Source of the DNA: Mycobacterium seoulense
Lineage (GTDB): Bacteria > Actinomycetota > Actinomycetes > Mycobacteriales > Mycobacteriaceae
Direction: 5' to 3'
DNA length: 64,000 nt
Assembly (NCBI RefSeq): GCF_010731595.1
Contig: NZ_AP022582.1
Span: 3,162,001-3,226,000 of the forward strand
A program made the position numbers and the translations under genes. Shown here one piece after another: positions 27,589-36,318 of the stretch (position 1 is its first letter; every line of letters begins with the position of its first letter). The notes beneath the pieces were generated by a model. It saw nothing but the letters and a program-made list of their open reading frames with translations, made no database searches and was not told the DNA's origin.

Positions 27589-28163
27589 TGCGGCGCGACC
27601 AGCTTGAGCACGCTATCCGGACTGCCTGCCAAATCGCGGGCCTGACTGAAGTGATCATCGTCGGCTCCCAAGCGATCCTCGGCACCTACACCGAAGATCA
27701 GCTGCCCTTCTACGCCACCAGATCGGCGGAAATCGACGTTCTCCCGATCGCCGACAACACCGGTGAAATCACCCGTCTCGCAGACGAAATCGAAGGAGCA
27801 GCGGGCGAATTCTCCCCATTTGAGCAGCTTCACGGCTTCAGTATCGACGCCGTAGACCTGCAGACCTCGACACTGCCCGGCGGATGGCGCGATCGACTGG
27901 TCAAGGTCCAGAACGAGAACACCGCCGCCCCATCGGGCGAACCTCAATTCATCGGATGGTGCCTCGACAAGGAAGACCTGTGTGTTGCGAAATTGTGTGC
28001 TCTCCGAGAGAAGGACTTGAACTTCGTCGACGCACTGATCACTGCTGATCTTGTTGACCCGCAAGTGATCGCAACGCGCCTCGCGACCGTACCCGAACGC
28101 TTTGGGAGAGCCTCCCAACGCGCAGCCGCCTGGCTCGCTCACCGCACAAACAGCGTTGAGTAG
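27588..28163 (+). CDS. Nucleotidyltransferase-fold protein (DUF6036-like), probable toxin
   Basis: A 191-residue protein with the minimal nucleotidyltransferase signature: VIIVGSQAILGTY (hGS motif, about residues 20-32) followed by SAEIDVLPI, whose Glu and Asp are the metal-binding pair at about 46-48. The C-terminal part (LDKEDLCVAKLCALREKDLNFVDAL) is the conserved helical region seen in DUF6036/AbiEii-like proteins. Related NTase toxins (for example MenT) inactivate tRNAs. Translational coupling to the HTH gene and the position beside a tRNA gene support a toxin-antitoxin or phage-defence role, but this is inference. Confidence 0.75.
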   Translation: MRRDQLEHAIRTACQIAGLTEVIIVGSQAILGTYTEDQLPFYATRSAEIDVLPIADNTGEITRLADEIEGAAGEFSPFEQLHGFSIDAVDLQTSTLPGGWRDRLVKVQNENTAAPSGEPQFIGWCLDKEDLCVAKLCALREKDLNFVDALITADLVDPQVIATRLATVPERFGRASQRAAAWLAHRTNSVE

Positions 28164-28974
28164 CTCGCGAACCGCAGCCGCGGCGTTGGGATTGGCCAGG
28201 ATTGGGAAAGGATGTCACTTCGCCGCGAGGCACTTCTTCCGAGTACTGCCACATTATGGATAACCGCTATTGATCCATCAGGTTCCGGCTACACGTTCGC
28301 CCGCCGCTCGCAGACGTGCCAACCGGATGGGCCGCCGATATGTCGCCCTACGTCGCTCGGGACGACGTTAGTGGTGCTAATGCGTCGCGGCAGTCACCGT
28401 GAGACAAGTCGGCTTCTCTGCCAAGGGCGGCTCTGGTCCTGCCGACCCTCCGTCAACGCTGATCCGTGGTCGGTGTTTGGTCGGTGAATCTGGGACACGC
28501 CGTGGCGCGATGTAGCGTCAGATGGCCCAATATGGCGGGGCCAGAGGCGCTTCGACCCCGCGGACTCGTCCGCTTGGAGGTTCTCACAGGACGAGCGAGC
28601 TGACCGGTGGCGTAGCGGCTTGAGCCAAAAGCCCCTGGCGCATCTCGCCGAGATATAGTCAAACGCCTCGCCAAAATTCATTGCCGAACCTTGCCGATGG
28701 CCGCCCCGAATTCATCAACCCTAGCGATAAACCGTGAGCATAAGCGGCCGAGAACATCTATCTGGTTGGTCCAGCGACCATGACCTCGCTATACGAGAAC
28801 ACTCACGTGTGAATGATCTGTGGCCGTGCCAGCAAAATGGGAAGCTCACCGAGCCTCCACGGGGTATTGATACCGCGCTGGGCTCGAAATCTGTTGTGGG
28901 GCCAGCGTAGTTCGACTCGCAAGCGTGCGTGTCAGACCCTACCTAGCCGGGGCGCTGACTTGTATTATTCAAAG
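28164..28974. other. Gene-poor region
   Basis: About 810 bp with only short, mutually overlapping frames lacking recognisable similarity or good ribosome sites. Base composition is somewhat lower in GC than the flanks. It may be eroded accessory DNA. A -10-like TATTAT at 28963-28968 belongs to the next gene. Confidence 0.4.
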
Positions 28975-29391
28975 ATGTTTCGCTGTCTCGCGGCTTTTCG
29001 CCTGGTTATCGGGATGGCGCTCGTTCCCGTCGGATCGGCCGGCGTCTCGCACGCATCGCCGTCGGGGGAAGATGCATCCGGACAGTGCTCCTTTGTGCTC
29101 ACACCGCCTGAAGTTGTACAGGTATCCGGAGAGAGCAAGGTGTTGGTCACGATGCATCCGGGGCCGTGCACCACAGCTGCCGTCCCCAACTCGCAGGTGG
29201 TGTGTGTATCTATAGCGGGCGACGGTTCGCCTGGGCATTGCGCATATAAGTCCGGTCAGGAGACGGTGCGCATGTACTACTTCTACCGGCCTGGGGCGAC
29301 ATACGTGGTGAAGGCCCAAGGATGTGCAGACTCCATCACGCCGCCGTACACGTTGTGCCAGAATTTCGGCCCGACACAGACGACCCTGTAA
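28975..29391 (+). CDS. Small secreted protein of unknown function
   Basis: A 138-residue protein with a signal peptide (MFRCLAAFRLVIGMALVPVGSAGVSHAS, likely cleavage after SHA). The mature part of about 110 residues has an even number of Cys, suggesting disulfides. ATG 28975 is chosen over the 54-codon-longer frame because the signal peptide begins there and a -10 (TATTAT) ends six bases upstream, predicting a leaderless transcript. No family recognised. It is convergent with the mce operon. Confidence 0.65.
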   Translation: MFRCLAAFRLVIGMALVPVGSAGVSHASPSGEDASGQCSFVLTPPEVVQVSGESKVLVTMHPGPCTTAAVPNSQVVCVSIAGDGSPGHCAYKSGQETVRMYYFYRPGATYVVKAQGCADSITPPYTLCQNFGPTQTTL

Positions 29392-29430
29392 TGCTGCCGC
29401 GCATATCCCTTGGGCCACCGCGCTTTCCGA

Positions 29431-30207
29431 CTAGACGGGGTCGAAAGAGGAGATCAGCCAACGGCCGCCGCTCTTGTCCAACGTCACCCGGACAGTGGAC
29501 GCGGTGTCCGTGGGCGCATCATTGCCAACAGTCACGGTCTGGTTGACGAACACCAGGACAACCGCGTGGTTGGGAGTCGCCGACACCGACGCCGCCGCGG
29601 GAACGGTGGCGATCGCCGAAATGTGGTCCTTTCTGGCGCCGGGCATCACGACGTCATGGACCAATTGTGTGTAGGAGTCCTTGAACTTGCCGGTCAACCG
29701 GTCCCGCGCGGCAGTTAGGTCTTTATCGACGGTGTCGGGCTGGTAGGACAGTATTGCCACGGTGGAATCCTTAGCGGCCGCGACCGACTCGATACCGGCG
29801 ACCGCCGAATCCCGGACCCACGCGTCTTGCCACTTCAAATAACCCGCGGCCGCCGCGATCATCATCGCGACCGCTGGAAGCACCCAGAAGACAAGCACCC
29901 GCGACCATTTGATCCGGCTGATTCGGCGTTTACGTTCCGGCGGCTCAACGTCTTTGACATCTTTTTCGGTTTCAACATCATCGGCTTCAGCATCATCAGA
30001 GGACGTGTCGCCCGATTCGGCAACGTCTTCCGCGTCCCCGCCGCTCGTGTCCTCGGCAGGTTCGGCCCGGTCTTCGGCGTCATTGGTGATGGTCTCCGCG
30101 TCGCCGATCGCCTCGGGTTCGCTCGTCTGGCTGGCGACCTGCCCAGCCTTCTCCTCGGAGACCTCGGTTGCGTCCGGATCGGTCTTGCGATCGGTTTTGA
30201 GCCGCAC
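29431..30207 (-). CDS. Mce-associated membrane protein, distal
   Basis: A 258-residue protein. A highly acidic, disordered N-terminal region (about 1-115) precedes one transmembrane helix (VLVFWVLPAVAMMIAAAAGYL), then an extracytoplasmic alpha/beta domain like those of Mas proteins (VLSYQPDTVDKDLTAARDRLTGKF ... GGRWLISSFDPV). GTG 30207 is chosen: AAAGGAAC lies upstream and the preceding residues do not look coding. These proteins are thought to stabilise or assist Mce lipid transporters. Last gene of the mce operon. Confidence 0.85.
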   Translation of the reverse strand: MRLKTDRKTDPDATEVSEEKAGQVASQTSEPEAIGDAETITNDAEDRAEPAEDTSGGDAEDVAESGDTSSDDAEADDVETEKDVKDVEPPERKRRISRIKWSRVLVFWVLPAVAMMIAAAAGYLKWQDAWVRDSAVAGIESVAAAKDSTVAILSYQPDTVDKDLTAARDRLTGKFKDSYTQLVHDVVMPGARKDHISAIATVPAAASVSATPNHAVVLVFVNQTVTVGNDAPTDTASTVRVTLDKSGGRWLISSFDPV

Positions 30208-30269
30208 TGCGATAGTTCCTTTTCTGGTTGGCAGAGCCCGGTGTCGGCGGTTGCCGGACAACGGCCTGC

Positions 30270-30998
30270 TCACGGTACAAATCCGACATTGGAGACTTTT
30301 GCGCCACCGCCGACCTTCTGCACCGTTATCCGCATTCGCCAATGCCGCGGATCCTGTTCGGCCGCAACGGCATTCGAGGTCTTAACGGATACAGCCACCA
30401 GAACCTGGGCTTCGTCGCCCGATTGCGACTCGAGACCCGCGTCGGTGATTGTCCCCACCGACGTGGACTGCGCCTTCTTGACCACATCAACGAAAGGTTT
30501 TGATCGCTGGGAGAAATCGTCGTAGAACTGACCCGTCGCGGAGTCCAGGATGCGCTGGACGTCAGCGTCGGCGTGGTGCCAGTCGATTGTGGTCAGGTTC
30601 AGCGCGCCTTGCCGCCCGACCTGAACCAGCAGCTCGCGTTGCTGTTGGGCCTGACGTGACTGATATCCCCGATACCCGAACCATCCGGCCACCGCGCCCA
30701 AGGCCACGACCGTCACCAAACCCAACGCCGCTGCCAGCCGCACCGGCGTGGCCCGCTTTTTAGGCGGCGCAGCGTCTTCGGAAGCGTCGTCGACGTCTTC
30801 ATCGACGGCAGTGTCATAGTCGTCGGCCGCATCGGATTCGTCCGGGGCGACTCCCGCCTCGGCGTTCTCGTCTTTCGAGGTGATCCTGTTGGGCAATTGC
30901 GTTGAATCGCCGTCGCTCTGCCCCGGCGTCGCCGCGGACGTAGACGGACGGCCTGTCGCGCTCAGTTCGTCTTGGGCGGCATCAGCATGCTTTGCCAT
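30270..30998 (-). CDS. Mce-associated membrane protein, proximal
   Basis: A 242-residue protein built like its downstream neighbour: a long acidic, low-complexity N-terminal segment (about 1-85, ending PPKKRATPVR), one membrane helix (LAAALGLVTVVALGAVAGWFGY) and a C-terminal periplasmic domain (VQRILDSATGQFYDDFSQRSKPFVDVVKKAQ). It overlaps mceF by 37 bp, indicating coupling. Both associated proteins share the domain plan with little sequence identity. Confidence 0.87.
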   Translation of the reverse strand: MAKHADAAQDELSATGRPSTSAATPGQSDGDSTQLPNRITSKDENAEAGVAPDESDAADDYDTAVDEDVDDASEDAAPPKKRATPVRLAAALGLVTVVALGAVAGWFGYRGYQSRQAQQQRELLVQVGRQGALNLTTIDWHHADADVQRILDSATGQFYDDFSQRSKPFVDVVKKAQSTSVGTITDAGLESQSGDEAQVLVAVSVKTSNAVAAEQDPRHWRMRITVQKVGGGAKVSNVGFVP

Positions 30999-32440
30999 GT
31001 TTGCTCCTTTGTGGCACCACGGGCCAGGTCTCGTTGTGTGTACATACGCCCGTCGGGTCCCACGTACATGCCCGTGGCTGGGTCGTACTGGACGGCTGCG
31101 ATCGGCGGTGGTTCCGGACCGGGCGGCGACGGTGCGGGGACCTGCCCCGCTGGTTCCTCCCCCGGCCTGAACTGCGGGACACCTTGGCCGGAAAATGTAG
31201 CGTTCGGATCACCCTTCCAGTTCCAGCCGTCGTTCAGCGGAACGTACGTCTCGTCGCTCTCGCACATCTTGACGGTAGGCGCCCGCTTGCCGGGCCGGGT
31301 CTCACACGGCAGATTGTGTGCGCCACGCACGTTGAGCTGCGAGTCTTGTGGCACCCGGCAGTAGAAATCCCCCTTCGGGACATCCGGGTAGTCCTCGTAA
31401 CTGGGCGCCCGCTGCTGCTGGGCCGGCAGGAATCCCGTCGTGCACGGCGGCGGCCAGTTGAGGTTTAGCTTGAAGCTCAGAAAGGGGGCGCGGTAGGGCT
31501 GCTTGGTGTCTTTGTTGGCCACGCCGATCGCCTGGATGTCGGCGGCCCCCTGTGGCAGCTCCACCAGAAGGGATTCCAGATTGTCGCGGTAGGTGACGCC
31601 TACCTGCCCGACACTGACCAAGTTGGCCAGGACGATCGGCAAGGTGGGGTTCAGCCGGTCGAACAAATCGCGTGCCTCGGCGGCGGCTGGGCCACCCTTA
31701 TGCAGCAGGCCCGCAACCGAGGAGTCGTTGTTGCGCAACTGCGAGGTGATCGCCGCCAGGTGTGAGGCCCACGCCTGGATTCCGTCCGATGAGTCGATCT
31801 GACTGTCGAGCAGCGGCTTGGAGTTGTCGATCAGATTGACCAGTGCGTCCAGGTTCTTTCGGGCGTCGATCGACAGCGCAGTCGTCCCTTTCACCAGCCG
31901 GGAAAGTTCCGGCCCGAGCCCGCCGACTGCGACATACGACTCGTCGACCACCGTTTTCAGGTTGTCCCGTGGGATCGCGTTCAGTCCGCGGTTGGTGGCC
32001 GCCAACAGCGAATTGATGTCCGGCGGGACATACGTGCGGTCGACCGGTATCACGTCACCGTCTTTCAGTGGCGGCCCGGCCGTGCTGCGGGGCAGCAGTT
32101 CGACGTACTGCTCGCCGATCGCCGACACGCTATGCACCTGGGCGCCGGAATCGGCCGGAATATGGAAATCCGAGTCCATCCGCAGCACCGCCTCGGCGCC
32201 GCTATCGGTCAGGCGCACGGCCTGCACCCGACCGACTTCGACCCCGTGGTAGGTGACATTCCCGCCGGCATACAGGCCACCCGCCTGCGGCAGTTTGACC
32301 GTGACCTCATACCGATCGATCCCGAAAAAGAAGGTCGGTATCTGCATGTAGGCGAAAAAAATGATGGCGGCCGCGGCGGTGCTGACCGTCGCGAAAACCG
32401 CCAGCTGGAGTTTGACGCGTCGGGGGAGTCGGTTCAGCAT
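30962..32440 (-). CDS. mceF: MCE-family protein MceF
   Basis: A 492-residue Mce protein. The N-terminal membrane anchor is VKLQLAVFATVSTAAAAIIFFAYM. The MCE/MlaD domain (about 38-120) contains YEVTVKLPQAGGLYAGGNVTYHGVEVGRV. A long helical middle would form part of the substrate tunnel, and the C-terminal tail is Pro-rich. The KLQLAVFAT start and position as the last of six mce genes identify the F subunit. The six Mce subunits form a hetero-hexamer carrying lipids across the envelope with YrbE permeases and an unlinked Mkl ATPase. It ends within the first Mas gene. Confidence 0.93.
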   Translation of the reverse strand: MLNRLPRRVKLQLAVFATVSTAAAAIIFFAYMQIPTFFFGIDRYEVTVKLPQAGGLYAGGNVTYHGVEVGRVQAVRLTDSGAEAVLRMDSDFHIPADSGAQVHSVSAIGEQYVELLPRSTAGPPLKDGDVIPVDRTYVPPDINSLLAATNRGLNAIPRDNLKTVVDESYVAVGGLGPELSRLVKGTTALSIDARKNLDALVNLIDNSKPLLDSQIDSSDGIQAWASHLAAITSQLRNNDSSVAGLLHKGGPAAAEARDLFDRLNPTLPIVLANLVSVGQVGVTYRDNLESLLVELPQGAADIQAIGVANKDTKQPYRAPFLSFKLNLNWPPPCTTGFLPAQQQRAPSYEDYPDVPKGDFYCRVPQDSQLNVRGAHNLPCETRPGKRAPTVKMCESDETYVPLNDGWNWKGDPNATFSGQGVPQFRPGEEPAGQVPAPSPPGPEPPPIAAVQYDPATGMYVGPDGRMYTQRDLARGATKEQTWQSMLMPPKTN

Positions 32441-32444
32441 GATG

Positions 32445-33599
32445 TCACGGCCCCTGGTTGAAGTGGTAAGGCACGACCAACGGGTTACCGGGGTTGTACT
32501 GGCTTCCCGCCATGCAGGGGCTGGGCAGCTGGCCGATGGTGCGGCCCCACTGAAGCTCCAGCTCGCTCAGGTTGCACTCAAACCGGGTGCCGGTGAACAA
32601 CCCCGAGTCCAGCCGGCTCAGGGTCAAGTCGAAGATGCCGGTCAGGTTTGCGTAGTCACCGCGCAGCCATTTGCTCAGCGTGTCCTTGGGGAACGGGAAG
32701 GTGCCGAAGAGGCCCAGCGAACGGGTCAAGGACACCCCCGCGTCGCCCAGTGACTGCAGCACCGGGCCGAGGTCGTTAAGTTCCTGCACGAGGCTTTGCT
32801 TGGTCTTGTTGACCGAGTCGGCGGCAAGCGCACCGAATCGGCTCAGGTCACCCAGCGCGTTGGCAAGGTCCTCCCGATCGTCCTTCAGCGCCGTCAACGC
32901 GTCCGGGATCGTCTTCAGCGCCTTGTCGATCACCGGTTTTTCGTCGGCGAATTGACCGGCCAGGTTGTTCAGGCTGTCCGTCGCGGCGATGATGTCGTCC
33001 TTTTGGTCGTTGAGGTAGCCGACGAACTTGTCGAGCTGGCCGAGCAGGCTTCTCAGGTCCTGCTCGCGACCGGTGAACGCGGTGCTCAGCGCCTTGGTGA
33101 TGTCCTGGACCTGCCCTAGGCCGCCGCCGTTGAGCACCAGGGAAAGCGCCGCCAGCGTGCGTTCGGTTGACGGATATCCGCCCGCCGAGGACAGCGGTAT
33201 AAACGACCCATTTTTGAGCTTGCCCAGGGGCGGCACCCCAGTGGGTGGCGCCAATTCGAGGTGTACCGAGCCCAGCAGGCTGGTCTGGCCGATCGTGGCC
33301 GTCGCGTTGGCCGGGAGGTCCACGCCGCCTTCGATGCTCATCGTGACCAACGCGTGCCAGCCCTGCAGTTCGATGTCGGTCACGGTGCCGACGGTGACGT
33401 CATTGACCCGGACGCGGGAGTTCCGCTGCAGGTTTTGAATGTCGGACATCTCTGCTTTAACGGTGTACGAACCGGGCCCGCCGCCCTTGGTTCCCGGCAG
33501 CTTGAACGAGTTCGCCCCGTGGAAGCCGCAGCCCGATAGCACCAGCGCAAGTGCCGTCACCAGGCCCGCGGCCATGCGATACCGTGGTGCCCGGCTCAT
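32445..33599 (-). CDS. mceE: MCE-family lipoprotein MceE (LprK-type)
   Basis: A 384-residue Mce lipoprotein. Signal sequence MAAGLVTALALVLSGC gives lipobox LSGC. The MCE domain follows (YTVKAEMSDIQNLQRNSRVRVNDVTVGTV), then a long coiled helical region. As in other mce operons the fifth subunit is the lipoprotein. ATG 33599 overlaps the mceD stop by four bases; the longer open frame upstream is antisense or overlapping and lacks a signal peptide. The gap to mceF is four bases. Confidence 0.93.
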   Translation of the reverse strand: MSRAPRYRMAAGLVTALALVLSGCGFHGANSFKLPGTKGGGPGSYTVKAEMSDIQNLQRNSRVRVNDVTVGTVTDIELQGWHALVTMSIEGGVDLPANATATIGQTSLLGSVHLELAPPTGVPPLGKLKNGSFIPLSSAGGYPSTERTLAALSLVLNGGGLGQVQDITKALSTAFTGREQDLRSLLGQLDKFVGYLNDQKDDIIAATDSLNNLAGQFADEKPVIDKALKTIPDALTALKDDREDLANALGDLSRFGALAADSVNKTKQSLVQELNDLGPVLQSLGDAGVSLTRSLGLFGTFPFPKDTLSKWLRGDYANLTGIFDLTLSRLDSGLFTGTRFECNLSELELQWGRTIGQLPSPCMAGSQYNPGNPLVVPYHFNQGP

Positions 33600-34924
33600 T
33601 GTCCACCCCCGGACGGCACCATCATTCCGCGCAAGCCGGCGGCCGGATCTGGGGTCTGCACCGGCGCGGCCGGCGGTGGCGCGGCCGGCGCGTCTGTTGC
33701 GCTTTCCTGCGGCGGCGCGGCGGCCGGTGCGGGCGCTCCCGGAGGTGGCGGGGGAACGTAGTCGGGCCGCAGCCAGTCCTCGCTGTAGGTGATTTCGTTC
33801 GGCCGCGCGGTGGCGCCGACGAAGAGGTTTTCCCCCAGCGGGAGGAAGTTGATCTGGCGGTTTTTGATGATGGGCGCCAGGTACTGCACGCACAGCTTGG
33901 CCGACTCCTTGGAGTTTTTGCGCGACGCGGCTTCGACCGCGGCGCACAGGAATTGGATCGTGTTGGCGAATTGGTTGACGTCCAGGATGCCGGTCAACGA
34001 GCCCTGCGCGGGGTTGTAGATGTTCAGGAAGTTCTGGAACGCGGTCGGGGCGACATGCAACACCTGTTTGATGTCGTCGAGACTCTGGTTCACCGCCGTG
34101 GTCACCGACGCCAGCTTGTCCGACGCGGTGCCCAGCGTCTCTCGGTTGTCGGCGACGAAGTCTCTGACGTCGCCGGCCACGTCGTTGAGGTCGCGGACCG
34201 CGTTGCCGACGGCGTCGGGGTCGCTGGCCAACAAGCCGGTCACCGCGGCCAGGTTTTGGTTCAGTTGCCGCAGCAGGTCGCTGCTGTCGTGCAGGGCGGA
34301 GACCAGGATGGACAGGTTTTTGAAGGTGCTGAACAGGTCGTCGCTGTGATCGCCGAGCGCGGAAATCGCCTGCGACAGCTTGATGAGCGTGCTACGGATA
34401 TCCGGCCCCTGGCCGCGCAGGTTGTCGGCCGCGGTGTTGACGAACGCCCCCAAGGTGCTGGTTCCGCCTGGCTTGGCGGGCTGGAGTGTCTCAGTCAGTT
34501 TTTGTAGCTGCTGGCGAAAATCGTCGTATTCGACCGGAACGGCGGTGCGGTCCTGCGGGATTGTCGCGTGATCGGCCATAGTCGGCCCGCCCGTGTAGGC
34601 GGGCGTCAGCTGGATGGCTCGCGGTGTCACCAGTGACGGCGCGATGATCACGGCTTTGGCGTCGGCGGGCACCTTGTATTTGTCGTCATACCAGAAGGTG
34701 ATCTTGACGCGGCTGGGTTGCGGTTCGATCTTCTCGACCCTGCCCACGCGCACGCCGAGGATAACGACGTCGTCCCCGGCGTAGAGGCCGGTGCTGTCCG
34801 CAAAATAGCCGACGACTTGCGTATGGCCGATGCCGGTCGCCAATCCGACGACGGTGACAATGCCGCCGACAAGGACGACCGCAAGTGCGATGGCCACGCC
34901 GAGCTTGACGTAACGGTTCCTCAC
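33596..34924 (-). CDS. mceD: MCE-family protein MceD
   Basis: A 442-residue Mce protein starting at GTG 34924, which overlaps the mceC stop (GTGA). N-terminal membrane helix LGVAIALAVVLVGGIVTVVGLA, MCE domain (VVGYFADSTGLYAGDDVVILGVRVGRVEKIEP), helical middle, and a C-terminal Pro/Ala-rich tail. The longer frame reaching 35173 is rejected because it runs through the Pro-rich end of mceC. Confidence 0.93.
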   Translation of the reverse strand: MRNRYVKLGVAIALAVVLVGGIVTVVGLATGIGHTQVVGYFADSTGLYAGDDVVILGVRVGRVEKIEPQPSRVKITFWYDDKYKVPADAKAVIIAPSLVTPRAIQLTPAYTGGPTMADHATIPQDRTAVPVEYDDFRQQLQKLTETLQPAKPGGTSTLGAFVNTAADNLRGQGPDIRSTLIKLSQAISALGDHSDDLFSTFKNLSILVSALHDSSDLLRQLNQNLAAVTGLLASDPDAVGNAVRDLNDVAGDVRDFVADNRETLGTASDKLASVTTAVNQSLDDIKQVLHVAPTAFQNFLNIYNPAQGSLTGILDVNQFANTIQFLCAAVEAASRKNSKESAKLCVQYLAPIIKNRQINFLPLGENLFVGATARPNEITYSEDWLRPDYVPPPPPGAPAPAAAPPQESATDAPAAPPPAAPVQTPDPAAGLRGMMVPSGGGQ

Positions 34925-36318
34925 TGGCCACCCCCTCCAGCCGGCTGGGATGGGCCGATGGGTCCGGGTCCGTTCAGCACGGGCGGTTGGCTCGGCGGTA
35001 TCTGACCAGGTGCTGGTAGTTCGACGGGCCCCCCTGGCGGGATGGACTGTCCTTCGCCCGGACCCGGCGGCGCGGGAGGTCCCGGCGGGGGGCCGCCGGG
35101 TGGCGGCGCGGGCAGCGGCTGCCGATACGGATAACAGCCGGGGCCGGGCAACGCCACGCCGGGCACACCGCATGGATGGTCGCTCGGGTTGCCGGTGATG
35201 GCATCCGGGATGGTCATGCGTGGTTCCCCGCCTTGGCCGGTGCGCGGGAACGGTATCGGCAGCGGCGGCGTGCCCGGCTGCCCGCGCTGCGGGTCGGTGC
35301 GCTGTGAGGGCAGCAGCACATTGGGGTCCAGGCCCAAGTCGGAGAAGGCCGCGTCGATGAAGGGCTGCACGAACTGCCCGGGCAGTAGGTTGACCAGATA
35401 CGCTTTGTAGAACGGTCCCGAGCCGACGGATTCACCGAGCCCTAAGGCGTATCTGCCTAGGCCGACGATCGCTTTCTGGACGCGTTCCTTGCGGTTGTCC
35501 AGGATGGCCAACACCCCGTTGAGCTTGTCCAGTGCCGGCTTGAGCGTGTTGCGGTTCTCGGCGATGAAGCCCTTGATCTGCTGCGCCACGGCGGACAGGT
35601 TGCTCGAGATCTGGCTCAGCGCACTGCTTTGGCTTCTCAGTTGAACCAGTAGCGCGTTAGTATTGGCGACGAGCTTGACCACTTCGTCACTGCGGTCGGC
35701 CAACACCTTGGTTGCTTTGTTGGCGCTGCTCAACAGGTTTCGCAGCTGCGCATCGCGCTCGTTCAGTGTCTGAGAGAAGCGCGCGACCCCCTGCACCGCC
35801 TGCTTCAAGTCGGGCGGTGTGTCGGCGAAGGTGTCGGACAGCACGGCCAGCGAGGTGGACAACTGCTGGGTGTCCAACCCGCTGATGGTATTGCTGAGAT
35901 CGCTCAGCGCGTCTGGCAGTTGATAGGCCGGCCTGGTTCGGTCGAGCGGTATCGGGCGGCTCAGCTGCCCATCGCCGCGCGGGGTTACCTCCAAGAGTTT
36001 GCTGCCGAGAACGCTCTTCAGCTTGATCGCCGCCTCGGTGCGCTCACCGAGGCGGACGTCGTTGGCGACGCTGAACTTGACCAGCACCCGCGGTCCGTCC
36101 AGGTCAACGCCCAAGACCTGCCCGACGCGGTAACCCGATACCTGGACGTGGTCACCCGGTACCAAGCCGCCGGCCTCGGCGAAGTACGCCGAATAGGTCT
36201 TGCCCCTGCTGGAGAACGGCAGCTTGTCATAGTTCAGGGAGATCAACACGAGAGCCAGGGTGACGCCGATGCCGATGAGGCCGACGATCAACGGATTGCG
36301 TTCGGAGAAGGGTTTCAT
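34921..36318 (-). CDS. mceC: MCE-family protein MceC
   Basis: A 465-residue Mce protein starting MKPFSERNPLIVGLIGIGVT, typical of the C subunit. The MCE domain follows (YSAYFAEAGGLVPGDHVQVSGYRVGQVLGV). The C-terminal ~110 residues are strongly Pro/Gly-rich (from about DPQRGQPGTPPLPIPFP), probably extending into the cell wall. ATG 36318 overlaps the mceB stop by four bases. No broken features. Confidence 0.93.
   Translation of the reverse strand: MKPFSERNPLIVGLIGIGVTLALVLISLNYDKLPFSSRGKTYSAYFAEAGGLVPGDHVQVSGYRVGQVLGVDLDGPRVLVKFSVANDVRLGERTEAAIKLKSVLGSKLLEVTPRGDGQLSRPIPLDRTRPAYQLPDALSDLSNTISGLDTQQLSTSLAVLSDTFADTPPDLKQAVQGVARFSQTLNERDAQLRNLLSSANKATKVLADRSDEVVKLVANTNALLVQLRSQSSALSQISSNLSAVAQQIKGFIAENRNTLKPALDKLNGVLAILDNRKERVQKAIVGLGRYALGLGESVGSGPFYKAYLVNLLPGQFVQPFIDAAFSDLGLDPNVLLPSQRTDPQRGQPGTPPLPIPFPRTGQGGEPRMTIPDAITGNPSDHPCGVPGVALPGPGCYPYRQPLPAPPPGGPPPGPPAPPGPGEGQSIPPGGPVELPAPGQIPPSQPPVLNGPGPIGPSQPAGGGGQ

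Noticed and set aside
26768..28974. Full integrative element at tRNA-Arg
   Set aside because: No integrase or excisionase and no second copy of the tRNA 3' end seen in the window, so only a small accessory segment is claimed.
28164..28974. Insertion-sequence remnant
   Set aside because: No transposase motif or matching terminal inverted repeats could be identified by eye.
35000..35270. Low-complexity repeat region within mceC
   Set aside because: It is the Pro/Gly-rich tail of the Mce protein, a common family feature.
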